Made by a program: the position numbers and the translations under genes. Positions 8,947 to 16,136 of a DNA stretch of 64,000 bases are shown here, in pieces (position 1 is the stretch's first letter; every line of letters begins with the position of its first letter). The notes below the pieces were generated by a model. It did not search any database and was not told the DNA's origin. It was given only the letters and a program-made list of their open reading frames with translations. Location of the stretch: assembly GCA_002327445.1 (NCBI GenBank), contig DCWA01000008.1, positions 1 to 64,000 of the forward strand, given 5' to 3'. The DNA is from Desulfobacteraceae bacterium UBA2174. GTDB taxonomy: Bacteria > Desulfobacterota > Desulfobacteria > Desulfobacterales > UBA2174.

Positions 8947-9627
8947 ATGTCAAAATTTGCTGGAAAGTTACATCATCCTACCAAAGGTTCAGCCATAGAA
9001 ATATGGAATGGGTTTTCGTGGCCATGTCTATTCTTGGGTTGCATCTGGTATTTTTACAAAGAGATGTGGAAATGGGGCGTAATTTCATTGCTGGCTGCGA
9101 TGGCTACAGGAGGACTTTCTCATTTTATTTTTCCTTTCATCGCAAACGAACAACATGTTAAGTTCCTCAAAGAAAAGGGATTTGTCGATCCAAATCAGGT
9201 AGACAATAGTATAGAAACAAATTCGTCAAAAGAATATGTTTATGATGTAAATGATACAAAGAAATGTCCTTATTGTGCAGAGACAATTAAGCTTGCTGCA
9301 ATAAAATGTCGATTCTGCGGTGAAAGGTTTGACCCAGAAGAGGTAGCGCAACAAGTAGCTCAAAAGAAAAACGAAAGAAGTTTCGACAACAGGGTACTAT
9401 GTAATGATGGTAGCTGTACGGGAGTAATCGGAGCGGATGGACGGTGCAATATTTGTGGCAAGCCATACAAAATAAGTTTGAGGGATGCATTAACAGAAAA
9501 AGGAACGCAAGAAAATTCTCTTACTTCTAGCCTAAGAACTATCAATATTAAGAAATGCCCTTATTGTGGGGCGGTTCATGAACTGGGGGAGAAGGTTTGT
9601 TTGCTTTGCAAAAAGCCTTTAGTTTAA
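8947..9627 (+). CDS. Membrane protein with zinc-ribbon domains
   Basis: The 226-aa product begins with a region holding two predicted membrane segments (GFSWPCLFLGCIWYFY and the stretch around SLLAAMATGG), resembling the DUF2628 type. Two CxxC zinc ribbons follow (CPYCAETIK...CRFCGERF and CNDGSCTG...CNICGKP) and a third (CPYCGAVHE...CLLCKKP) ends the protein. The ATG at 8947 fits the ribosome site gagggag; a GTG six bases earlier is possible. The role is unknown. Proteins mixing zinc ribbons and TM helices are frequent in mobile-element cargo. Confidence 0.65.
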   Translation: MSKFAGKLHHPTKGSAIEIWNGFSWPCLFLGCIWYFYKEMWKWGVISLLAAMATGGLSHFIFPFIANEQHVKFLKEKGFVDPNQVDNSIETNSSKEYVYDVNDTKKCPYCAETIKLAAIKCRFCGERFDPEEVAQQVAQKKNERSFDNRVLCNDGSCTGVIGADGRCNICGKPYKISLRDALTEKGTQENSLTSSLRTINIKKCPYCGAVHELGEKVCLLCKKPLV

Positions 9628-9733
9628 TGGTAATTAATATGGAATATCAAAGTATCAAAAACTAAAGCAATTTTAGCTATAGTATTTTAAAAGTATTTTA
9701 ACATCAGCATTTAGCTATATAGGGAAAACAAAA

Positions 9734-10087
9734 ATGAAAATCAAGAGTGGTATTTTCTTCTCCTGTTTTATGATTTTATCTGTTTTAGTGAGTTGTACTA
9801 ACATTGACCGAATAACAATAACCAGATTAGAACCAACAAAAGTTGAAGGTGATTATACCTATTTTCGATATACTGCTTATGCGGATGCAACTCTCCCAAT
9901 TGATTCTGAAAATGCTGAAAAAACAAGAATGAGATGGCTTGACAAATGGTTGGAAGATAATGGTTATCCAGCTGCTGAGTATGAAATTTTATCCAGAAAA
10001 CCTGTTTTAAGACATAAAGGGCTTTTGGGAGATATATACGACTTATACTATAATATCCGAATCAAAATTAGCGGTTCATCCGACTGA
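9734..10087 (+). CDS. Small lipoprotein
   Basis: The 117-aa product has a type II signal peptide: a lysine-containing start, a hydrophobic core and lipobox LVSC with Cys about residue 21. The mature part (about 97 aa) is unassigned and contains YFRYTAYADATLP. AT-rich codon use matches its element neighbours and not the GC-rich chromosome. It probably sits on the envelope facing the periplasm. Confidence 0.65.
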   Translation: MKIKSGIFFSCFMILSVLVSCTNIDRITITRLEPTKVEGDYTYFRYTAYADATLPIDSENAEKTRMRWLDKWLEDNGYPAAEYEILSRKPVLRHKGLLGDIYDLYYNIRIKISGSSD

Positions 10088-10155
10088 AGTGTGCACGATA
10101 GTGTGAAGGCAAATTATCTGCTGCAAAGAGGACAGAACTACAAGGGAGATGAAGG

Positions 10156-10518
10156 ATGAAGCGATTCGTTGCTACTCTTGTTGCTATACTTGTTCTCGGG
10201 ATTGCCGGTGCTACCGCACAAGCAGGTACCCCTCTTTCAACCAAAGACTTTAAGATCCTAAGCTTCGACCTAAGGTGGGAATATTCCTATCTTCTGGTCT
10301 ACGGTGAGGTTCAAAACATCGGTCCCATACCTGCGGGTTGTCAAGTCGAGGTGATAGTGAGAGATGAGGCTGGGAAGCTGGTTGATGTGGCGAAATTCTG
10401 GCCAAACAGCACCAACAATATCCCTCCTGGAGAGACTTGCGGGTTTAAACATCCTGTGACCAGAAACACTCAAGCCGCAAAGGGCGGCATCAAAATCATC
10501 TCAGCTAGGAAATGGTAA
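10156..10518 (+). CDS. Secreted FxLYD-like beta-sandwich protein
   Basis: The 120-aa product carries a signal peptide ending near AQAGTP (residue 23). The mature part has the pattern of FxLYD/DUF3426-like domains: YGEVQNIG, then VEVIVRDEAGKLVD and PPGETCGFKHPV. These extracytoplasmic domains usually mediate protein contacts. The start follows aaggatg with gagatgaagg upstream. It sits directly before a 140-aa membrane protein on the same strand (4-bp gap), probably co-expressed. Confidence 0.6.
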   Translation: MKRFVATLVAILVLGIAGATAQAGTPLSTKDFKILSFDLRWEYSYLLVYGEVQNIGPIPAGCQVEVIVRDEAGKLVDVAKFWPNSTNNIPPGETCGFKHPVTRNTQAAKGGIKIISARKW

Positions 10519-10522
10519 CATC

Positions 10523-10945
10523 ATGCTAAACGAACCAGATAAATCGACGATAAAAGGTTCATTTTGTGGTGAAGAAAATAAATCTGGTGATATTAAGTGC
10601 AAACACTCTGACAGATTGTTTCCTCAGAACTTAACGATTAGAAACGCAAAATTGCCTCATAGCCACAAAGTCGGCGATTGCGGACGATGCGGTAAACGTA
10701 GCATCACTTTCCATGTAGTGTTTAAAGAAAATATCAGTTATTTTTTTGAGCGGAAGGAAAGTACTGTCGATGCCAAATTATGTTTTTTATGCACAGTGAA
10801 AGTTTTCGGAGCTTTTACTGGTCGAACTTTGCTTGGCACTTGGTGGGGTGTTATCGGCGCCATTATTGGTCCAATGTATCTTGTGTCAAATATTGGATGG
10901 TTCTTTTTTAATATCTTTAGATTTGCATATGCACGATGGCATTGA
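10523..10945 (+). CDS. Hypothetical zinc-knuckle membrane protein
   Basis: The 140-aa product has Cys pairs CGEE...CKHS and CGRCGKR, a possible zinc site, then a C-terminal membrane hairpin (residues about 100-135: LGTWWGVIGAIIGPMYLVSN). No known family. Its stop overlaps the longer version of the next small frame, so the small genes here form a tight string. Confidence 0.5.
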   Translation: MLNEPDKSTIKGSFCGEENKSGDIKCKHSDRLFPQNLTIRNAKLPHSHKVGDCGRCGKRSITFHVVFKENISYFFERKESTVDAKLCFLCTVKVFGAFTGRTLLGTWWGVIGAIIGPMYLVSNIGWFFFNIFRFAYARWH

Positions 10946-10977
10946 GCCTATTCTGTTTCGGTGCAAGTCAGAAAATT

Positions 10978-11124
10978 ATGGATCAGACAAGCAAGGAGCT
11001 TGAAAGTGAACATTTCGCGCAACTGTTCAAAGGGGCTATACTTGGGGTTATTGCTGCGGTATACTTTATATTGATTACCAGCTTCATGTCAAAACCGGAA
11101 ACAGAACCAAGAGGCAGACCATGA
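10978..11124 (+). CDS. Small single-TM protein
   Basis: The 48-aa product (MDQTSKELES start) has one membrane helix, GAILGVIAAVYFILITSFM. An earlier ATG at 10936 would overlap the previous gene and is less likely. An 18-base stretch of this gene (11021-11038) reappears at 12099-12116, so it belongs to a duplicated two-gene module with the next small gene. Confidence 0.5.
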   Translation: MDQTSKELESEHFAQLFKGAILGVIAAVYFILITSFMSKPETEPRGRP

Positions 11125-11231
11125 AAAAGCGGTACAAAGAGGACATGTACATTGATCCACGCTTCGAGGGAATGACAATGGCCGAAATGCTTGACGCAGT
11201 GGGGGCTAAGAAGGTCGAGTGGCAGGCGTGA
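11121..11231 (+). CDS. Small protein of the MYIDPRFEGM family, copy 1
   Basis: This 36-codon gene overlaps the previous stop (ATGA, 11121). The core DMYIDPRFEGMTMAEML is nearly identical to that of the 64-aa protein at 12203, which strongly supports both as real coding sequence. The C terminus is shorter than in copy 2. Function is unknown; the conserved block is probably a short interaction motif. Confidence 0.65.
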   Translation: MKKRYKEDMYIDPRFEGMTMAEMLDAVGAKKVEWQA

Positions 11232-11380
11232 ACAATCCGGATGATAATATTGCTAAAGATCTACTTCAACTGTAGGATGAAAAAAACATCGTTTGTGGTG
11301 AATTTCAGCGGGAGAATAATATAAGGGAACTATGGCACGGTTTTGTTGACTCTAAAGAATACTTTTGCGGAGACGGTTAA
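11228..11380 (+). pseudogene. Short frame interrupted by an amber codon
   Basis: A GTG at 11228 overlapping the previous TGA starts 15 codons (NNPDDNIAKDLLQL), then TAG at 11273-11275. The same frame continues for another 34 codons (GEFQRENNIRELWHGFVDSK) to TAA at 11378. Either a decayed gene of about 50 codons or chance. Confidence 0.3.
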
Positions 11381-11451
11381 TCAGGCGTCAGATAACTACC
11401 CACTGCATAGAAACTCAATCGCTAAGTTATTGACCAATGAATGGGAGAGTT

Positions 11452-11952
11452 ATGAAATTGACTTTTACAGGCATAGCTGAATCAATAATAGGATCACTCA
11501 TAGTAATGGTGATTTGGGCATTGATAGCGTTTATTGTATTAAGGATAATTAGGCGCCTTAAGGAGGAAAATGAAAAGTATCAAACTTTATTTTCACAAAT
11601 TAAAAAAGCAATAGCTGGAAGCGAAGAACAAGCTGTATTGAATAATCTTTATTTTTTAATGAACTTGCTTCTAAACCGATTCCAAAGAAGACTTGATGAA
11701 TTATATCGTAAAAGAAACATAACCGTCGTTGTCTACCTTATTCTTCTTTATTGTGGACTTACTAATCAAAACCCCTACGATGGTGCTTTTATATTTATCT
11801 TTTATGGGGCAATGATTGGCTATCAAATATATAGTATTCATAAATTTAACAATAGGATAGAAATTTTCGAACTAACTATTGTGGAAGCCGTTTGTGAAAA
11901 TAGTTTTGCACCGGTTAACTCAGTAGGAGAAAAAAGCTGCCCGAATGAATAA
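11452..11952 (+). CDS. Hypothetical membrane protein
   Basis: The 166-aa product has one N-terminal helix (SLIVMVIWALIAFIVLRI), a charged coiled-coil-like stretch (RLKEENEKYQTLFSQIKKAI) and two further hydrophobic segments (around 95-135). No family is recognised. The ATG at 11452 is preferred over 11437 because gggag lies seven bases before it. AT-rich codon use matches other cargo genes. Confidence 0.55.
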   Translation: MKLTFTGIAESIIGSLIVMVIWALIAFIVLRIIRRLKEENEKYQTLFSQIKKAIAGSEEQAVLNNLYFLMNLLLNRFQRRLDELYRKRNITVVVYLILLYCGLTNQNPYDGAFIFIFYGAMIGYQIYSIHKFNNRIEIFELTIVEAVCENSFAPVNSVGEKSCPNE

Positions 11953-12093
11953 TGGTGTATGGAGGGAGAACAGGATGCGGAGTAACATGCGAATCTAATT
12001 GTACGTATCCACAGGTTTTGTACATCAAGGGAAGAGTTTCAGTTCAAGGCTATTTCAGGATCAGACCTGCGACCATCGGGAAGGTGGCCTTGA

Positions 12094-12124
12094 CGCATAA
12101 CTGTTCAAAGGGGCTAGACATTGG
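12094..12124 (+). pseudogene. Remnant of the small TM gene (second copy)
   Basis: aactgttcaaaggggcta at 12099-12116 matches 11021-11038 exactly and flanking bases are similar. No frame survives. It lies 80 bases before copy 2 of the MYIDPRFEGM gene, the same order as in copy 1, so a two-gene unit was duplicated and one half decayed. Confidence 0.55.
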
Positions 12125-12202
12125 ATAATTCCTGTGCTACGTTACCTCATGGTGATTAGTTTTAAGTTACAGCCACAAAGAAAAGACAGAGGGAGGTAAA
12201 CC

Positions 12203-12397
12203 ATGAGCGAGCAACCCAAAAAGGAGACGAGCAAGCAGTCCAAAAAGGAAATGTACATCGATCCGCGCTTCGAGGGAATGTCAATCGAGGAAGCAATGGC
12301 AAGCCTCGGGGTGAAGATAAAGGACGCGGAACCGGGGACGATTCGGGTCCGCATCCCCCTGAACGACCCGGAACCTCTGGACGTGGATCTGAAGTAG
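12203..12397 (+). CDS. Small protein of the MYIDPRFEGM family, copy 2
   Basis: The 64-aa product starts with a lysine-rich segment (KKETSKQSKKE), then MYIDPRFEGMSIEEAMASLG, shared with the 36-aa protein at 11121. The tail IRVRIPLNDPEPLDVDL looks like a beta strand. The gene has a good ribosome site (gaggtaaacc). It is the last gene before attR. Function unknown. Confidence 0.65.
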   Translation: MSEQPKKETSKQSKKEMYIDPRFEGMSIEEAMASLGVKIKDAEPGTIRVRIPLNDPEPLDVDLK

Positions 12398-12546
12398 GGG
12401 GTGGCACCATGATTAGCGTTGTGCTTCCTCCAGTGGTATGATAAAAATTAAAATTTAGGTGCGGATAGGGTGCGTTTTACAATCTAATTTTACAATCATA
12501 CTAAACTCAACTATCCGTAATTGCAGCCCCTTTTCGCCCCATTCCA

Positions 12547-12593
<47 letters not shown>

Positions 12594-12610
12594 GTTAATG
12601 GCAATAAAAA

Positions 12611-12638
12611 GGGACGCTTGCAGAAGCGCCCCTTTTTT
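12611..12638 (+). terminator. Native terminator of tRNA-Pro
   Basis: A hairpin (gggacgctt / aagcgcccc with a bulged A) is followed by tttttt, 18 bases after the CCA end of the att repeat. A diverged copy of this element lies near 28310-28345. Confidence 0.75.
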
Positions 12639-12727
12639 ATTGACCTATCGTGAGGGGCCGGTTTTGGCCTGTTTCCAGCCCCGATCCCGACAAAAAACAC
12701 GACAAGTTTGTGGCAGGCCTCGTGCCA

Positions 12728-13123
12728 CTATTCGGCCTTTTCTATGTCCTGAAGCATTTGTCGAACACTCTCGGCCATGGCAGGTACTTTGGTCTGGCAG
12801 ACATCGTAGATGGCTTCCGCATTCACGTCAAAATAATGATGGCTCAAAATGTCCCGCAGCCCTTTGGCTTTTTTCCAGTCTATGGCGGGATACCTCGTCA
12901 AAAGGCGGCCTTCAGTTATGGAATCGATCTTTTTGAGGCTCTCGCCGATGGCGATCAACTGCATGCAGATGGCATCCAACTTTTCCATCCCGGTTGCGGA
13001 TTGGGTGAAGTCATCAACCGATGCGACCGGCTCAAAGCGCGCCATCACGACTTTGCACGCTTGATGGACCTGCCGCAGGACCTCTGTCAAAAAGCCTCGA
13101 TCATACATACACGGCCTCGGCAT
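12728..13123 (-). CDS. hepT: HepT-type HEPN ribonuclease toxin
   Basis: This 131-aa HEPN (DUF86) toxin carries the RX4HXY motif as RDILSHHY. In this family the Arg and His form the RNase site and the Tyr is the residue AMPylated by the partner antitoxin. It overlaps the upstream mntA by 23 bases, the usual order of the MntA-HepT module. An alternative start is six codons in (MYDRGF). The pair sits immediately next to the tRNA terminator, and a decayed copy of its partner's end is found at 28438. Confidence 0.85.
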   Translation of the reverse strand: MPRPCMYDRGFLTEVLRQVHQACKVVMARFEPVASVDDFTQSATGMEKLDAICMQLIAIGESLKKIDSITEGRLLTRYPAIDWKKAKGLRDILSHHYFDVNAEAIYDVCQTKVPAMAESVRQMLQDIEKAE

Positions 13124-13406
13124 CGATGCGCCGCTTCAGATACGGGTTCATGGTCTGGCGGTAGCTGATGACGTCCACGCCGGTCTGAAGCGTCTCCTCC
13201 AGTTCCTGTTTGATCCCAATCAGATAAAAAAGGTCCTGCCGTTCAAGGTCCACGACCACATCCACGTCGCTGGTGGATTTCTGACCGCTTCGGGCCACCG
13301 AGCCGAACAGACCGATGCGCCTCAAGCCATAGGTTTGCTGGAACCTGGGTTTTACCGATCTCAAGATGGTAATGACGGTATCCTTATCAATCACAGCGCT
13401 TTCCAT
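13101..13406 (-). CDS. mntA: MntA-type nucleotidyltransferase antitoxin
   Basis: The 101-aa minimal nucleotidyltransferase has GLFGSVARSG and STSDVDVVVDL, i.e. the GSxxR and DxD signature with a third acidic residue later. Members neutralise HepT by transferring AMP to its Tyr. It is translationally coupled to hepT through a 23-bp overlap. The residues needed for catalysis are all present, so the module looks functional. Confidence 0.85.
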   Translation of the reverse strand: MESAVIDKDTVITILRSVKPRFQQTYGLRRIGLFGSVARSGQKSTSDVDVVVDLERQDLFYLIGIKQELEETLQTGVDVISYRQTMNPYLKRRIDAEAVYV

Positions 13407-13543
13407 TGCCTGAACCCCTCTAATTGGGCCTTCTCGAATCTTTGCGAACTTTTCCCCTATTGCGGACCAGTGGCACTCAAGAAACTTTCAGGGCCTGATT
13501 ACCCTTCTAAGGCATGGATCAGGTGGGTGTCAACGGAGGGACA

Positions 13544-13857
13544 ATGCCCATGAACTTCAGCACGCGCCACTGGAACCTGAAAAAGGCTCCCCTGGACATG
13601 GACATGACGGTGGCCGATACCTACGTGGTGGACATCGGCGCCAGCGAAGACGCGCTGCAACATCCGCCTGGCCCAGCGAAAAGGGGTCCGCGTGGCACCG
13701 GTGACCCCGGTTCAAATCCGGCTTCGGCGGGTGCATCGTCCACCGCAGCGGCTCTTGGGACTATCCGCTCAAGGAGGATGCCTACCGGCGCTTCCGCAAC
13801 TTGGAGACCCTGCAAGGGGGCTACGAAATCGGCTGCGGGATCACGCCTGAAAGGTGA
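13544..13857 (+). pseudogene. Fragments of unrecognised coding sequence
   Basis: A frame starting at 13544 after a good ribosome site (ggaggg) reads MPMNFSTRHWNLKKAPLD up to about 13657, then loses coding character. In another frame, 13710-13857 gives SGSWDYPLKEDAYRRFRNLE and ends in TGA, looking like a genuine C terminus. The two probably belonged to one or two genes broken by deletion. Neither is assigned. The rest of 13407-14010 holds nothing convincing. Confidence 0.35.
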
Positions 13858-14010
13858 GTCGGGGACTGGCATCCGTCGGGGCTTGCCCATTTTTGAACCT
13901 CGGTCGGTTTAGCCAGCGTTAACGGCATCGGAAAATTCACCGTAAAGATTTTCGCTTTGAATGGCGATATCCCCCTTGACGTAGTGGACCAAAATAGGTA
14001 CTTTTCAGGC

Positions 14011-14358
14011 ATGGCAGAGACCCGAAAAAAGATCAGCGCCGTTTTTTACAAAAACGACCGGGGCGAAATGCCTGTGAGAGATTGGCTGATGGAACTTTCT
14101 CCTGATGACAGAAAGACCATTGGTGAAGACATAAAGACGGTCGAATTCGGATGGCCGATTGGAATGCCGATTGCCAGACCGCTAAAAAATGGCCTCTATG
14201 AGGTTCGATCCACCCTTGGCAACGGATCTCGGGCCAGAGTGATGTTTACGATATATAAAGATAAAATGGTTTTGCTGCATGGCTTTATCAAGAAGCGCCA
14301 GGCGACACCATTAAACGACATGCGAACCGCCAAGCGTAGGATGGCGAAGTTCAAGTAG
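14011..14358 (+). CDS. RelE/HigB-type toxin (Gp49/DUF891 family)
   Basis: The 115-aa product matches phage-derived Gp49-like/HigB toxins: MPVRDWLMELSPDDRK near the N terminus, GLYEVRSTL, the RVMFTIYKDKMVLLHGF core strands and FIKKRQATP. Members cleave mRNA on the ribosome. The start is set at the Met before AETRKK; an upstream in-frame Met at 13957 adds unrelated sequence. The antitoxin gene follows 17 bases downstream, the toxin-first order common in this subfamily. Confidence 0.85.
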   Translation: MAETRKKISAVFYKNDRGEMPVRDWLMELSPDDRKTIGEDIKTVEFGWPIGMPIARPLKNGLYEVRSTLGNGSRARVMFTIYKDKMVLLHGFIKKRQATPLNDMRTAKRRMAKFK

Positions 14359-14375
14359 GGATAAAAGGAGGCAGC

Positions 14376-14657
14376 ATGAGCCACAAAAATATCGGAGACA
14401 GCTTTGATAGCCTGCTTGCCGAGGAAGGTATCCTGGAGGCGGTGGAAGATGTCGCGACCAAGCGGGTGATCGCTTTTCAGATCCGAGAGGAAATGAAGAA
14501 TCTCAAGATGTCGCAAAAATCCTTAGCCGCCAAAATGGGCACCAGTCGATCGGCGGTCAGAAGGCTACTTGATCCCGAAAACGATTCCATAACCGTGACC
14601 ACGCTTAATCGCGCTGCCCGAACCCTTGGGAAAAGGGTTGAAATACGGTTAGTTTGA
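14376..14657 (+). CDS. XRE-family HTH antitoxin
   Basis: The 93-aa HTH protein has a lambda-repressor-like domain: MSQKSLAAKMGTSRSAVRRL, then TLNRAARTLGKRVEI. It pairs with the toxin just upstream and likely represses the operon and neutralises the toxin. A strong aaggagg ribosome site precedes it. Its 3' end abuts the truncated end of the opposite-strand AbiEii-like fragment. Confidence 0.85.
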   Translation: MSHKNIGDSFDSLLAEEGILEAVEDVATKRVIAFQIREEMKNLKMSQKSLAAKMGTSRSAVRRLLDPENDSITVTTLNRAARTLGKRVEIRLV

Positions 14658-14689
14658 AGCGTTTCCCAGAAGGTGCCAGCCCCGTGTCT

Positions 14690-14841
14690 GTCAGGACGTG
14701 GTCCGCATCGGCGGACAGCCGATGCCTGGCGTACAGGGCCGATGCTGTCCCGCCCACCAAGACCGCATCCGGCAGGATCTGCTGGAGCCGGGTGGCGGAA
14801 GAAAGGACACGCTCCCAATCAGGCAAGGTGGATTTCGGCAT
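14690..14841 (-). pseudogene. Truncated AbiEii-like nucleotidyltransferase
   Basis: From the ATG at 14841 about 50 codons read like the N terminus of AbiEii-type toxins: ILPDAVLVGGTASALYARHR then LSADADHVLTD, with GG(T/S) and DxD of the nucleotidyltransferase core. After the Asp the sequence runs into the antisense of the XRE gene and similarity ends, so the other roughly 200 residues are missing. Confidence 0.65.
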
Positions 14842-15040
14842 AATGCTTCCAGAAATGATAACGTTGCGCATAAGGATCGTCGCAATTGGCGCGGCAGACA
14901 AGCAGAATTTTTTGCATCAAGTCAGGGTCGTCCAGCGCGGCGCGACGCAAGGCGACCCAATCCGGTCGCTTTCCGCGGGCGATGATGTCGTCGATCGCGG
15001 CCAAGGTGAACATCTCATGGTTGAGGTGGCGGTGCTGCAT
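14819..15040 (-). CDS. Small partner of the AbiEii-like gene
   Basis: The 73-aa product (HRHLNHEMFTLAAIDDIIAR ... KRPDWVALRRAAL) overlaps the start of the truncated nucleotidyltransferase gene, the organisation of a toxin-antitoxin or AbiE-like pair with the small protein first. It is intact, but its partner is not, so it may be an orphan antitoxin. Assignment rests mainly on gene order. Confidence 0.5.
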   Translation of the reverse strand: MQHRHLNHEMFTLAAIDDIIARGKRPDWVALRRAALDDPDLMQKILLVCRANCDDPYAQRYHFWKHYAEIHLA

Positions 15041-15163
15041 CGATCAAGCCCCTGTTTCAGTTCGGCTTCCCTATATTAAGTCATTTTCCCCCGCTCTGAC
15101 AGCACTTCGTCATCAACACGCCATTTCAGACTGGGAGAGCCGAAGCGTATCCTGAAGGGCTCC

Positions 15164-15180
15164 CCCCTTTGACAAAGGGG
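15164..15180. repeat. Palindromic intergenic repeat
   Basis: ccccttt-gac-aaagggg forms a 7-bp palindrome, followed by gcgccgggggg. It resembles short palindromes that punctuate remnant-rich intergenic regions. The stretch 15041-15223 holds no gene. Confidence 0.4.
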
Positions 15181-15223
15181 CGCCGGGGGGATTTCAGGCC
15201 AAAGTGATATTTACGAGGCAGTC

Positions 15224-15372
15224 TCAGGCCGCCAGCATTTCGGCCACGGCGGCTTCCATCAACCTGTCACTCCGTTTTTGGGACTTTTGCAGCTTGGCTT
15301 CCAGATCGTCGCACCAGGGCCATGAGTTGATCGACTTTGGCGACAACGATGCGGTAAACCCGAAGAGCGTCA
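15224..15372 (-). pseudogene. 3' remnant of type I restriction specificity gene (hsdS)
   Basis: Reading leftward, VAKVDQLMAL in one frame is followed, after a one-base shift, by CDDLEAKLQKSQKRSDRLME and a stop at 15224. This is the conserved C-terminal helix of HsdS proteins. The remainder of the gene and hsdM/hsdR are absent. Confidence 0.65.
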
Positions 15373-15429
15373 GGTGATGGCTCACCTGGACCGGCTCACA
15401 GCCGGATGATACCATCCGATATATCATGA

Positions 15430-16110
15430 TCAACTCGATCCAGTATCTGGTTTCAATTCTTCAATTGATTTCATTTCAGCCGCTATCAATCGACACTGAT
15501 CCGGGAATTTTCGTTCGAGAAGTTCGACAATCGATTTTGAATTCACCTGCCGTATGAATTCATCCGTAGCGAGACCAAGCGCTCTCGTACATTGGGAGCT
15601 GACCGTATTGCAGCGGACATCCAGTTTTTGAGCGATGTTGCGGAAGGCTGCCTTATGCTCCAACCCATTCCACATCAATCGGATGACGGGAATCAAGTAG
15701 TCCTCCAGGTTGCTGTACCCCTTGCTGCCGAGGGGCTTATCGTAGTTGGCAGGCTTTCGGTGAGACGAACCGGCGGTCTTGGGATGCAAAGTGGGTGTCC
15801 TTCTCAGCCTTGAAGGTGTTTTACGATTCACCAGCCCGCCAATACGCTCTTGAATCTTGCTGTAGAGGGAAATGCGCGATAGATGAAGGTCGTGTTCCGA
15901 TAAAAGCTTAATTTTTAACGCGTTGAGTTCCGGTGGTACGGGAATGCCATATTTTTCCATGCGAACAATGGAGTTTTCAATCTCTTTTACCTGTTCAAAA
16001 GAGATCGCTTTTTTTGCATCATCAATATCGTTCTGCAACCGCTGGATGATGTCCGACAGTTCTGAAATCAGTTCATTGACTCGCTTCTCAAGGGCATCCA
16101 ATTGCTCCAT
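15430..16110 (-). CDS. Coiled-coil / HTH protein of the Dnd-like operon
   Basis: The 226-aa product has an N-terminal coiled coil (1-50), then the motif GIPVPPELNALKIKL at 55-69, which recurs in the RAMA protein of the same operon (GVPVPEDLRSLKLKL). After a basic linker (95-125) the C-terminal domain (DYLIPVIRLMWNGLEHKAAF...NTVSSQCTRALGL) looks like a wHTH fold. It is the last gene of the leftward operon, 26 bases after the DndE-HerA gene. A DNA-binding or target-recognition role is inferred. No published name is assigned. Confidence 0.6.
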   Translation of the reverse strand: MEQLDALEKRVNELISELSDIIQRLQNDIDDAKKAISFEQVKEIENSIVRMEKYGIPVPPELNALKIKLLSEHDLHLSRISLYSKIQERIGGLVNRKTPSRLRRTPTLHPKTAGSSHRKPANYDKPLGSKGYSNLEDYLIPVIRLMWNGLEHKAAFRNIAQKLDVRCNTVSSQCTRALGLATDEFIRQVNSKSIVELLERKFPDQCRLIAAEMKSIEELKPDTGSS

Positions 16111-16136
16111 AGCAGATCACTCCCGGACTCTGAAAT

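Noticed and set aside
13705..13735. tRNA-like T arm (ccggttcaaatccgg)
   Set aside because: No acceptor, D or anticodon arm can be formed around it; it lies within coding fragments and is probably chance.
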